Source of the DNA: Pseudomonadota bacterium | GTDB lineage: Bacteria > Pseudomonadota > Alphaproteobacteria > Rhizobiales > Hyphomicrobiaceae | DNA length: 18,541 nucleotides | Assembly: GCA_023416575.1 (NCBI GenBank) | Contig: JAEZHL010000022.1 | Coordinates: 1 to 18,541 of the forward strand | Direction of reading: 5' to 3' | Part shown: piece after piece, positions 1 through 7,213 of the stretch | How positions within the stretch are numbered: the stretch's first letter is position 1 | Layout of the letters: the number at the start of each line of letters is the position of its first letter | Position numbers and translations under genes: made by a program | The notes under the pieces: generated by a model | Databases searched by the model: none | The model's input: only the letters and a program-made list of their open reading frames with translations | Told to the model about the DNA's origin: nothing

Positions 1-213
1 GCCAATCCGCACCTCGTGCGCACCATGAGCGTCCAGCCCCCACGCGGCGCCGGCCGGGTCCGGCTGGTCGCGATTGGTGAGAACGGATCGATCGACCTCC
101 AGCCCTGCGGCGGAACGCATGTGCGCGCGACGGGCGAGATCGGCACCGTTGCCGTGACACGCATCGAGAAGAAGGGCAAACAGAACCGGCGCATTCGCGT
201 TGCGTTGGTTTGA
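1..213 (+). CDS. alaX: Alanyl-tRNA editing protein, C-terminal fragment (5' end cut by window)
   Basis: The frame is open from base 1 to the TGA at 211-213, giving the last 70 residues of a protein whose start lies outside the window. The fragment carries DLQPCGGTHV; its Cys (about residue 36 of the fragment) and His (residue 40) form the C-x3-H half of the zinc site shared by AlaX proteins and the editing domain of alanyl-tRNA synthetase. The closing stretch, with TRIEKKGKQNRR, is also typical of the end of this domain. Family members act in the cytoplasm and hydrolyse Ser or Gly wrongly attached to tRNA-Ala. No synthetase C-Ala or DHHA1 domain follows, so this is the free-standing editing protein and not AlaRS itself. 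The sulfurtransferase gene starts 29 bases downstream on the same strand, suggesting co-transcription. The HxxxH half of the zinc site cannot be checked here. Confidence 0.87.
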   Translation, partial: ANPHLVRTMSVQPPRGAGRVRLVAIGENGSIDLQPCGGTHVRATGEIGTVAVTRIEKKGKQNRRIRVALV

Positions 214-242
214 GCCAGCCGAGCGCTCGAGAGGAGTAGAGT

Positions 243-1106
243 ATGCCTTCCGTCCCTGGGTCCTACGTGGTCGAGACCGACTGGCTGGCCGAGCGGCTCG
301 ATGCGCCGGATCTCGTGGTGCTCGACGGCTCCTGGCACCTCCCAACAGCACAGCGGGACCCGCGAGCGGAGTACGCGGAGGAGCACATTCCGGGGGCGCT
401 GTTCTTCGACATTGATGAGCTCTCGGACGAGCGCTCCACGCTGCCCCACATGCTGCCGTCGTCCGTAAAATTTGCCAGCCGCATGAAGCAGATGGGCATC
501 GGAGACGGCATGCGGATCGTGGTCTATGACAGCGTCGGCATGTTCTCGGCCGCCCGCGTCTGGTGGATGTTCCGTGTCATGGGGCATGAGGACGTCGCCG
601 TGCTCAACGGCGGGCTGCCGAAATGGAAGGCGGAGGGCCGGCCTGTGACGTTGGAGCCGCCCGTACCGCGTTCTCCACGCCACTTCACGCCAAGGTTCAA
701 TGCCGGACTCGTGCGCGATCTCGAGGACATGAAACGCATCGTTGAGAGCGGAGAAATTCAAGTTGCCGATGCTCGTGGCCCGGGCCGTTTCACGGGCACC
801 GAGCCGGAGCCTCGGCCTGGAATCCGCGGCGGCCACATGCCGGGTGCGCGCAACCTGCCCTACTCCCGCCTGCTCAATCCGGATGGGACGCTGAAGTCCG
901 TTCCCGACCTGCGACAGGCGTTTGCAGATGCGGGAATTGATCCAGCCAAGCCCGTCGTCACCACCTGCGGCTCCGGTGTCACGGCGGCCATCCTCAGCCT
1001 CGGCCTCGCCATGATTGGCCAGCCGGAGTCCGGACTCTATGACGGCTCGTGGAGCGAATGGGGCCAGGAGCAGAACGGCCTGCCGGTCGCGACCGGCCCC
1101 GCCTGA
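243..1106 (+). CDS. sseA: 3-mercaptopyruvate sulfurtransferase (tandem rhodanese)
   Basis: 287 residues, the normal length for a two-domain rhodanese. The N-terminal domain (about residues 8-135) is the inactive copy. The C-terminal domain (about 150-285) carries the active-site loop CGSGVT with the persulfide-forming Cys242. A CGSGVT loop favours mercaptopyruvate over thiosulfate as sulfur donor; thiosulfate sulfurtransferases usually have a loop rich in Arg and Lys. The enzyme moves sulfur from 3-mercaptopyruvate to thiols or cyanide and belongs to cysteine catabolism and persulfide metabolism. No signal peptide is visible, so it is cytoplasmic. The ATG at 243 follows a clear GAGAGGAG ribosome site (about 228-235). 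The gene lies just downstream of the tRNA-editing gene and ends only two bases before the stop of the convergent pirin gene. Confidence 0.93.
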   Translation: MPSVPGSYVVETDWLAERLDAPDLVVLDGSWHLPTAQRDPRAEYAEEHIPGALFFDIDELSDERSTLPHMLPSSVKFASRMKQMGIGDGMRIVVYDSVGMFSAARVWWMFRVMGHEDVAVLNGGLPKWKAEGRPVTLEPPVPRSPRHFTPRFNAGLVRDLEDMKRIVESGEIQVADARGPGRFTGTEPEPRPGIRGGHMPGARNLPYSRLLNPDGTLKSVPDLRQAFADAGIDPAKPVVTTCGSGVTAAILSLGLAMIGQPESGLYDGSWSEWGQEQNGLPVATGPA

Positions 1107-1108
1107 CC

Positions 1109-2029
1109 TCACCGCTCCGGCAGGGGGATGAACTCCTTCTCGTCACCCGGCACGAGCGCGAAGCGCCGCGCCTGCCAGTCGGCCTTGGCCGCTTCGATGC
1201 GGTCCTTCGAAGATGAGACGAAGTTCCACCAGATGTGACGCGGGCCGTCCATGGGCTCGCCGCCGAGCAGCATCAGGCGTACGTTGCTGAGCGCCAGGAT
1301 GGAAATACGGTCGCCGGGCTTGAAGACGAGCAGACGGCCGGCGCCGAAGGTGTCGCCCGCAATGTCGATCTCGCCGCTCGCAATGTAGATCCCGCGCTCA
1401 TCGTAGTCGGCATCGAACGGTAGCACCGCGCCGGGCGCCAGCACGGCCTCGGCATAGAGCGTCGCGTGCGGGAACGTCACCGGCGAGCTCTGGCCATAGG
1501 CATCGCCCATGATCAGACGCACCCTCTTACCCTCGCCCTCGATGCGCGGCAGATCGTCGGCGCCGTAGTGGAGGAAGCTCGGCGCGGTCTCCTCGTGCGA
1601 TTTCGGCAGCGCTGCCCAGGCCTGGATACCGAACAGGCGCCGCGGCTTCGACTTCGCCTCCGCCGTCTCGCGCTCGGAATGCACGATCCCGCGCCCCGCG
1701 CTCATCAGGTTGAGGGCGCCGGGCCTGATCGCGACCGCCGTGCCGAGGCTATCACGGTGGAACACCTCCCCCTCGAACAGGTAGGTGACCGTCGCAAGCC
1801 CGATGTGGGGATGCGGGCGCACGTCGATGCCGTTGGTGAGCAGGAACTCCGCCGGGCCCATCTGGTCGAAAAAGATGAATGGACCGATCATCTGCTTGCG
1901 CGCAGATGGCAGGGCGCGCCGGACCTCGAATCCGCCAAGGTCGCGCGCACGTGGCACGATCACGTGCTCGATGGCATCGCACGACCGCTTGTCTCCGGGG
2001 ACGGGATCCTGGTCTGGCATCCAGCTCAT
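1109..2029 (-). CDS. Pirin family protein (bicupin)
   Basis: 306 residues, the usual pirin length. The N-terminal cupin contains RPHPHIGLATVTY (residues 71-83) and the segment GRGIVHSERE (112-121). Together these supply His73, His75, His117 and Glu119, the same H/H/H/E metal-binding set as human pirin. The C-terminal cupin is more diverged. Pirins bind iron; some oxidise quercetin and others act as redox sensors or bind partner enzymes, so the substrate here cannot be named. The ATG at 2029 is supported by AAGGAG at a normal distance upstream; a second ATG three codons in has a poorer site. MeaB lies upstream on the same strand, 98 bases away. The gene converges tail to tail on sseA with a 2-base gap, leaving no room for separate terminators. 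Confidence 0.9.
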   Translation of the reverse strand: MSWMPDQDPVPGDKRSCDAIEHVIVPRARDLGGFEVRRALPSARKQMIGPFIFFDQMGPAEFLLTNGIDVRPHPHIGLATVTYLFEGEVFHRDSLGTAVAIRPGALNLMSAGRGIVHSERETAEAKSKPRRLFGIQAWAALPKSHEETAPSFLHYGADDLPRIEGEGKRVRLIMGDAYGQSSPVTFPHATLYAEAVLAPGAVLPFDADYDERGIYIASGEIDIAGDTFGAGRLLVFKPGDRISILALSNVRLMLLGGEPMDGPRHIWWNFVSSSKDRIEAAKADWQARRFALVPGDEKEFIPLPER

Positions 2030-2127
2030 AAGGGCTCTCCTTCAGCGCGCAGGTCCCGAAAGCTAGGTTGCATGTCGGCTTCCGCCAAATCAATTCTACG
2101 CAACCAGCTGGCGTGGCGAAGTTCGGG

Positions 2128-3132
2128 TTAGCCGCCGAGCCCGAGCATCCCGACGATCTCGTCCACAGCGCGCGGAGCCGTGAGCCGCCCGTGCCGGACC
2201 TCTTCCTCGAGCACGGCAATGCGCTTGCCAACGCCTTCGCGCGCTTTCACCTCGTCGAGCAATCGCTCCTGCAGCATGTCACGCATCCACCCGACCGCCT
2301 GAGACTGGCGCCGCGCCTCGAACTCGCCGCTGGCGATCATGCGTGCCCGGTGATCGGCAATCTTCTCCCACACTGCATCGAGTCCGCGATTCTCGGCAGC
2401 TGAGGCAACGAGCACGGGTGGCGTCCAACTCTCGGACCGGGGCGACAGGATATTGAGGGCGCTCTGGTAGTCGGCAGCGGTGCGCTTGGCGCGGGGGATG
2501 TTGTCGCCGTCGGCCTTGTTGATGACGATCATGTCGGCGATCTCGATGACGCCCTTCTTGATCCCCTGCAGCTCGTCGCCGCCGCCCGGCAGCATCAGGA
2601 CGAGGAAGAAGTCGACCATCTCCGAGACAGCCGTCTCGGATTGCCCGACGCCAACGGTTTCCACAATAACGACGTCGAACCCGGCCGCCTCGACAAGCAG
2701 CATCGTCTCGCGCGTGCGGCGCGTGACGCCACCGAGAGTGCCCGATGTCGGCGAAGGCCGGATGAAGGCATCCGGACTGGCGGCGAGCTGGGCCATGCGC
2801 GTCTTGTCGCCGAGAATGGAGCCGCCCGTGCGGCGCGAGGTCGGATCGACGGCCAGCACTGCCACCCGGTGCCCGGCGGCAATGAGGTTGGTGCCGAGCT
2901 GATCGATGGTCGTCGACTTGCCGACCCCAGGGACGCCGGTGACGCCGATCCGCCAGGCACCGCCGCTTGCGGGCAGCAAATGCTGCAGAAGCTCTTGCGC
3001 TGCCTGCTGGTCGGCGCGGCGGGTGCTCTCGACGAGAGTTATCGCGCGCCCGAGCACGGCGCGATCGCCAGCCCGGATGCCGGCGGCGATTTCGGCCAGG
3101 CTCAAAGGTGCGCGTCTCGTGCTGGTCGTCAT
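2128..3132 (-). CDS. meaB: Methylmalonyl-CoA mutase-associated GTPase MeaB (ArgK family)
   Basis: 334 residues from the ATG at 3132, which has a GGGAGCGGAG ribosome site just upstream. The frame stays open another 50 codons upstream, but that extension is basic, low-complexity and lacks family character, so I reject the longer start. Visible nucleotide-binding parts are the P-loop GVPGVGKS (residues 66-73), the VDPTS segment near 95-99, VETVGVGQSE (158-167) in the switch region, and the base-specifying NKAD (205-208). MeaB is a G3E-type GTPase that gates B12 delivery to methylmalonyl-CoA mutase and protects the enzyme from inactivation, serving the propionate or ethylmalonyl-CoA pathways. The older name ArgK (LAO/AO transport ATPase) reflects a superseded assignment. 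The mutase subunits are not in this window. Pirin follows on the same strand. Confidence 0.95.
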   Translation of the reverse strand: MTTSTRRAPLSLAEIAAGIRAGDRAVLGRAITLVESTRRADQQAAQELLQHLLPASGGAWRIGVTGVPGVGKSTTIDQLGTNLIAAGHRVAVLAVDPTSRRTGGSILGDKTRMAQLAASPDAFIRPSPTSGTLGGVTRRTRETMLLVEAAGFDVVIVETVGVGQSETAVSEMVDFFLVLMLPGGGDELQGIKKGVIEIADMIVINKADGDNIPRAKRTAADYQSALNILSPRSESWTPPVLVASAAENRGLDAVWEKIADHRARMIASGEFEARRQSQAVGWMRDMLQERLLDEVKAREGVGKRIAVLEEEVRHGRLTAPRAVDEIVGMLGLGG

Positions 3133-3278
3133 GCTCCGCTCCCGATTGCGCGGCGACCTTGGCCGCGATGAGAGGCCGAGGCAAGTCCCCCGATGCCGCC
3201 GGGCCTGCCAAACCTTCGTCACGAGGAGGGTCGAATATGCCGTTGACGGATGGCAGCGAAGGTTGCGGGGTGGGAGGC

Positions 3279-3304
3279 ACATTCCTAAAGTGCCGCCCGC
3301 CTGA
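3279..3304 (+). promoter_or_regulatory. Intergenic motif, copy A (upstream of the DUF900 hydrolase)
   Basis: The 15-mer CATTCCTAAAGTGCC followed by GCCCGCC lies about 25-50 bases before the hydrolase ATG. A near-copy (13 of 15 bases) lies upstream of the SDR gene in the same orientation relative to its gene. A poor promoter fit overlaps it (TTGCGG at 3263-3268, 17-base spacer, TAAAGT at 3286-3291). The function is unknown; it could be a promoter element, an operator or a dispersed repeat. Confidence 0.3.
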
Positions 3305-3327
3305 ACGAGGCGCCTGGGGGTGGAAAC

Positions 3328-4800
3328 ATGAATCTGACGCCAGAAAGCGTTTTTGCGATCCTCGCTGCAGTCGCGCTGCTGCTTTACATCTTCGTCTGGT
3401 GGGTCACGCGCAATCTGCCACTGGCGGCGAAACTGGTCGCTCGCACCGGGCTTGCTCTCGTGATGTTCTTGCCCCTGGTGCTTGGCGTGTCCTTCAAGGA
3501 CACCGCGAACAGAGTTCCAGCACCACAGAGCATGCCGGGGCGGGATATCGCCAGCGAGGACAAGGCCGCTGAATATCCGGTGCCCGCCCCGCCGCCCTCG
3601 CGCGGCGCGCCACGCGTCCGCACCCCTCAGGAGCAGCCATCAGCGAGCTATCGTCCGCAAGCGGCTCGGCCATCTCCTGAACCGCCCGCCGCAGCGCCGA
3701 AGATGGACGACATGATGGCGAGCTCGCCACCACCACCCGCCGCGGCAGCGCCCCCCGAGGATGCCGACTGGGACGTGGTCCCGGTCTTCTACGGAACGGA
3801 CCGCGCGCGCTCGTCGGTCACGCAGCGCATCGATTACGATTCCGGCCGCGGCAGGCGCCTGCAGCTCGGACATGCGCTCATCACGGTGCCGAAGTCCCAT
3901 CAGGTGCCACAGATCGAGCGGCCCTGGGTTTATCATCTGCCGCTGACCAACATCGTCATCTGGCGCGAGTCGGAGGATCCCAAGAAGCACTTCACGATCA
4001 AGGAAATCCGCGAGGTGGGTGAGCAGGAGTTCCTGGAGCTCGTTCGCAAGCGCATCAGCGAGTCCAACCAGTTCAAGGACCATGCCCTGGTGTTCATCCA
4101 CGGCTTCAACACCAGCTTCGAGTTCGCCGTGTTTCGCACCGCCCAGGTGGCCTACGACCTGAAATTCGATGGAGCGCCCTTCCTCTACAGCTGGCCGTCG
4201 AAGGGGCAGCTCGGGATGCAGGACTACAGCTACGACCGGGAAAGCGCGGGCGCCGCGGAGCCCTATTTCCGTCAATTCCTGGAGCTCGTCACCAAGCAGA
4301 CGGGCGCCAAGTCGGTCAGCATCATCGCGCACAGCATGGGCAACCAGCTGCTGCTGCCGGTGTTGCGCGACCTGCGCCGCTCGGCACCGGAGGGCGTGGT
4401 GATCTCGCAGGTGATCCTGGCCGCGCCGGATGTGGATCGTGACACGTTCGAGTTCCTGGCGCAGGAGATCCAGGGCATCAGCGGTGGTGTGACGCTCTAC
4501 GCCGCGGCCAACGACCGGGCGCTTTCGGTTTCCCGCCAGTTCTGGGGCGGTCCCCGGGCGGGCGACGTGCCCCCCGATGGCCCGATCGTCGTGCCGGGTG
4601 TCGACACCATCGACGTGACGGCGATCAACACCGAACTGTTCTCGCTGAACCACTCCGGCTACGCGGAAAAAACCGTTCTGCTCAATGACATCCAAAACCT
4701 CATCCAGACGGGCGCTCGCCCGCCCGAGAAGCGCGTGCCCATTCTGGAGCGGATCGCGACGGATAAAGGTCCGTTCTGGCGCTATCCACCCGGGAACTGA
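3328..4800 (+). CDS. Membrane-anchored alpha/beta hydrolase, DUF900 family
   Basis: 490 residues. The N-terminus has two hydrophobic segments (about residues 8-27 and 41-55). A long Pro/Ala-rich linker follows (about 62-146), then the catalytic domain from about 148, beginning VPVFYGTDR as in DUF900 proteins. HGF at 258-260 is the probable oxyanion strand. The nucleophile elbow AHSMGN places Ser336, with likely Asp368 or Asp370 (AAPDVD) and His442 (NHSGY) completing the triad. The domain is therefore held at the inner membrane on a flexible proline-rich stalk; which side it faces is not certain from sequence. The substrate is unknown; members are usually annotated only as esterase or lipase-like. 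The ATG is preceded by a G-rich GGGGGTGGA site. A beta-lactamase starts 32 bases downstream on the same strand, so the two may share a transcript. Confidence 0.87.
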   Translation: MNLTPESVFAILAAVALLLYIFVWWVTRNLPLAAKLVARTGLALVMFLPLVLGVSFKDTANRVPAPQSMPGRDIASEDKAAEYPVPAPPPSRGAPRVRTPQEQPSASYRPQAARPSPEPPAAAPKMDDMMASSPPPPAAAAPPEDADWDVVPVFYGTDRARSSVTQRIDYDSGRGRRLQLGHALITVPKSHQVPQIERPWVYHLPLTNIVIWRESEDPKKHFTIKEIREVGEQEFLELVRKRISESNQFKDHALVFIHGFNTSFEFAVFRTAQVAYDLKFDGAPFLYSWPSKGQLGMQDYSYDRESAGAAEPYFRQFLELVTKQTGAKSVSIIAHSMGNQLLLPVLRDLRRSAPEGVVISQVILAAPDVDRDTFEFLAQEIQGISGGVTLYAAANDRALSVSRQFWGGPRAGDVPPDGPIVVPGVDTIDVTAINTELFSLNHSGYAEKTVLLNDIQNLIQTGARPPEKRVPILERIATDKGPFWRYPPGN

Positions 4801-4822
4801 ACTGAGTGCGATCAGCCGAATG

Positions 4823-4835
4823 AGGAGGTCGATTG
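4823..4835 (+). promoter_or_regulatory. Ribosome binding site fixing a TTG start for the beta-lactamase
   Basis: A perfect AGGAGG (4823-4828) lies four bases before a TTG codon at 4833. Starting at TTG restores a full signal peptide; the first in-frame ATG (4875) would cut the peptide short and has no comparable ribosome site. The tight spacing and rare start codon predict modest translation. Confidence 0.7.
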
Positions 4836-6008
4836 GCGTCGATTGCTAGAGCAGCCAGCTCGCTTGCCCTGGCCATGGTCGGTTCCTGCCTGCTGACCAT
4901 CGCCAGCCGTGCCGCCGAAACTCCCAGCGAGATCGCGGCTGCCGTGGACAGTGCCATGCGGCCGCTCATCGAGGAGCACGACGTCCCAGGGCTCGCCGTA
5001 GCGGTCACGGCCGGTGGCCGACAGTACTTCTTCAACTATGGCGTCGCTTCGAAAGAGAGCGAAAGGCCAGTGACGAAAGACACGCTCTTCGAGATCGGCT
5101 CTGTCACCAAGACATTCACCGCACTGCTGGCCACATACGCGCAGGCTCTCGGCAAAGTCTCACTGGACGACCATCCGAGCAGGTACATGCCGCAACTGCG
5201 CGACAGCCCCATTGACAAGGCGACTCTGCTCAACCTTGGGACCTATACTGCCGGCGGGCTGCCACTGCAGTTTCCCGACTCCGTTACCAACGACACTGAA
5301 ATCGCGACCTATTTCCGACAATGGAAGCCGACTGCTGCCCCGGGGGTTCAGCGGCGCTACTCGAACCCGAGCCTCGGCTTATTCGGACATATTATCAGCC
5401 GGGCGATGGGCGGTACATTCGCCGATCTGCTCGAAACCGAGCTGTTCCCCAAGCTCGGCCTCGGCCGCAGTTTCGTCGGGGGTCCCACAGCGGAACAGGA
5501 CTCCTATGCCCGGGGGTACAACAAGGCCAACAAGCCCATACGGGTCAATCCGGGTCCTCTCGATGCGGAAACATACGGGGCCAAATCCACGGCTGCCGAC
5601 CTGATCCGTTTCGTCGAGCTGAATATCCGGCCGGAAAGCCTCGAGGAGCCGCTGCGGCGCGCCATCGAAGGCACTCACGTCGGCTACTTCAAGACCGGTG
5701 ACATGGTGCAAGGGCTAGGTTGGGAGCAATACCCCTATCCGGTCTCGCTCGACAGACTGTTGGCCGGCAACTCCATGACCATGATCCTGGAAGCCAATCC
5801 GGCGACACAACTCACGCCGCCGCTTGTTCCTTCCGAGCCGACCTTGTTCAACAAAACCGGCTCAACGAACGGGTTCGGCGCCTACGTTGCGTTCGTGCCC
5901 GAAAAGCGGATCGGCATCGTGATGCTGGCCAACAGGAACGTGCCGATTCCCGCACGCATCACGGCCGCGCATGCCGTGCTGGAGCAGCTTGCCTCGGCCC
6001 GGCCGTAG
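4833..6008 (+). CDS. ampC: Class C (AmpC-type) serine beta-lactamase, secreted
   Basis: 391 residues from a TTG codon behind a strong ribosome site. Residues 1-28 form a Sec signal peptide with a hydrophobic core and probable cleavage near ASRAA. Three serine beta-lactamase motifs are in register with E. coli AmpC at a constant offset of 26: SVTK (Ser90-Lys93), YSN (Tyr176-Asn178) and KTG (341-343). Gln146 in TYTAGGLPLQ and Arg375 also match Gln120 and Arg349 of AmpC. The match runs through the TAGGLPLQ, GLFG, YGAKST, QGLGWE, VAFVPEK and MLAN segments, so this is a true class C enzyme and not a distant esterase or DD-peptidase relative. It should act in the periplasm on cephalosporins and penicillins. 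Position 346 (AmpC numbering) is Ile here instead of Asn. No ampR gene is beside it. Several sampled lines read 55-62% GC, lower than most neighbours. Confidence 0.9.
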   Translation: MASIARAASSLALAMVGSCLLTIASRAAETPSEIAAAVDSAMRPLIEEHDVPGLAVAVTAGGRQYFFNYGVASKESERPVTKDTLFEIGSVTKTFTALLATYAQALGKVSLDDHPSRYMPQLRDSPIDKATLLNLGTYTAGGLPLQFPDSVTNDTEIATYFRQWKPTAAPGVQRRYSNPSLGLFGHIISRAMGGTFADLLETELFPKLGLGRSFVGGPTAEQDSYARGYNKANKPIRVNPGPLDAETYGAKSTAADLIRFVELNIRPESLEEPLRRAIEGTHVGYFKTGDMVQGLGWEQYPYPVSLDRLLAGNSMTMILEANPATQLTPPLVPSEPTLFNKTGSTNGFGAYVAFVPEKRIGIVMLANRNVPIPARITAAHAVLEQLASARP

Positions 6009-6066
6009 CCGCCATTGGGGCCAGCGCCACCCTGCACACACTAGCGCCCGAATTGCGTCGCCTGCC

Positions 6067-6999
6067 TTACTTCATCAGCTCTTTCACTTCCTCGTAGGAG
6101 CTGACCTTGTGCACCATGCCGCCGCGGATGAAGTAGCGCCACTCGAGCTTTTCGCTCTTCGCAAGATCCTCCGGCGTCACGGCTTCGAGCTCGGTGGCGA
6201 GCTGTGCCCGGAACTGCGGTACGACGTCGTCGATCAGCTCTGGCGGCGCATCCTGCCAGGCTTCCGGTGGCGGCAGCCGGCTTGCGGCACCGGTATGGAA
6301 GACGACATCGTTCAAGGCCGACGGCGGAAGCTGGCGGCTGAGGACGAACTCGGAGATCGCCTCGACGAAACCGACCTGCACAAGGCCGGAGCAGATGTAG
6401 GAGTTGGGCGGTGTCCAGTCGCTATCGCGGAACGACTCGACGGTCTGTTCCTGTCCCTCGATCGATTTCTGGATTCCAAACCAGATGTCCCGCGCGATCC
6501 TCACGATCGCCCAGTAGTTGTAATCGGCCTTGATGTTCTCGAGCAGAAGGCCGCGGACACGGCTCTGCTTGGCGGCATCGAACCAGCGGCTCTTGAGGCG
6601 TTTGATCGCGATCATCGAGCTCTTGTCGTCAACGTATTCCCGGAAGTTGCTCAGGTCGACGCCGCCGGTGGACGCCTCGATGACGAACGTGCTCGCGTAG
6701 CCCGGCTCATGCACCGGCCCTGTGAAGATCATCGCAGAGTGCGAGAAGGGTGACTTGGTGGCCCAGCGGATCAGGTACGAGGCCGGGTCCCACTCCCTCC
6801 GCGTCAGCACCACATCGGCCCGCTCGAGGTAGTTGCCGGCAAGGAACTCATCCACGGTCTTCGGCCAGTGGTCGACCCGGACCGCAGGACGCTGCGGATC
6901 GGGACCGCCGCGACGGCCGAACATGCTCACCGAGCCAGCATCGTTGGCCAGTGTCAGCACCACCACGGCACTAAACAATGCGGTCACGAGCTTTTTCAT
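6067..6999 (-). CDS. Secreted permuted NlpC/P60 (YiiX-like) cysteine hydrolase
   Basis: 310 residues from the ATG at 6999, which has a strong GGGGGAG ribosome site; an upstream in-frame start adds 21 residues without one. A short signal peptide covers about residues 1-23. The order of motifs fits the circularly permuted papain-like (YiiX/YaeF, LRAT-like) group: ADVVLTRR (61-68), then FSHSAMIF with His87, then VIEAS with Glu108 and the following GGV, and finally the catalytic Cys203 in YICSGLVQ. Classical NlpC/P60 enzymes have Cys before His; here His comes first. Characterised relatives cleave peptide or amide bonds in peptidoglycan or act on lipids, so the substrate is open. The C-terminal 100 residues (about 210-310) form an extra region I do not recognise. 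The gene converges on the beta-lactamase gene and diverges from the crotonase gene. Confidence 0.75.
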   Translation of the reverse strand: MKKLVTALFSAVVVLTLANDAGSVSMFGRRGGPDPQRPAVRVDHWPKTVDEFLAGNYLERADVVLTRREWDPASYLIRWATKSPFSHSAMIFTGPVHEPGYASTFVIEASTGGVDLSNFREYVDDKSSMIAIKRLKSRWFDAAKQSRVRGLLLENIKADYNYWAIVRIARDIWFGIQKSIEGQEQTVESFRDSDWTPPNSYICSGLVQVGFVEAISEFVLSRQLPPSALNDVVFHTGAASRLPPPEAWQDAPPELIDDVVPQFRAQLATELEAVTPEDLAKSEKLEWRYFIRGGMVHKVSSYEEVKELMK

Positions 7000-7213
7000 G
7001 AGTGCTCCCCCAATCGATGCACCGCAGCGTACGCCTTGTATGCGCCGCGGACCATCCGACATCGCTCAATGTCCATAGCCTGATTGATGGCTCGCGTGCG
7101 TGTCGATACGGCAACAGGGGGGCGATCCGGTTGCCTGACAGCATCTTGCCGCCTACAGCTTTTTGGAGAGCGAGCCCGATGGCTTCGCTGCCGTTCGTGC
7201 GCGAGGAAAGCAG

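Noticed and set aside
3133..3282. N-terminal extension of MeaB by 50 codons
   Set aside because: The extension has no family similarity and a good ribosome site precedes the internal ATG at 3132.
3237..3572. Short frame starting at ATG 3237 behind a very good AGGAGGG site, running into the hydrolase gene in another frame
   Set aside because: The ribosome site is attractive, but the predicted 111 residues have no recognisable feature and most of the frame lies out of frame inside the hydrolase gene. A regulatory leader cannot be excluded, but I cannot support it.
3640..4695. 351-codon minus-strand open frame inside the DUF900 hydrolase
   Set aside because: Same reasoning: antisense to a gene with visible catalytic residues, with no family features of its own.
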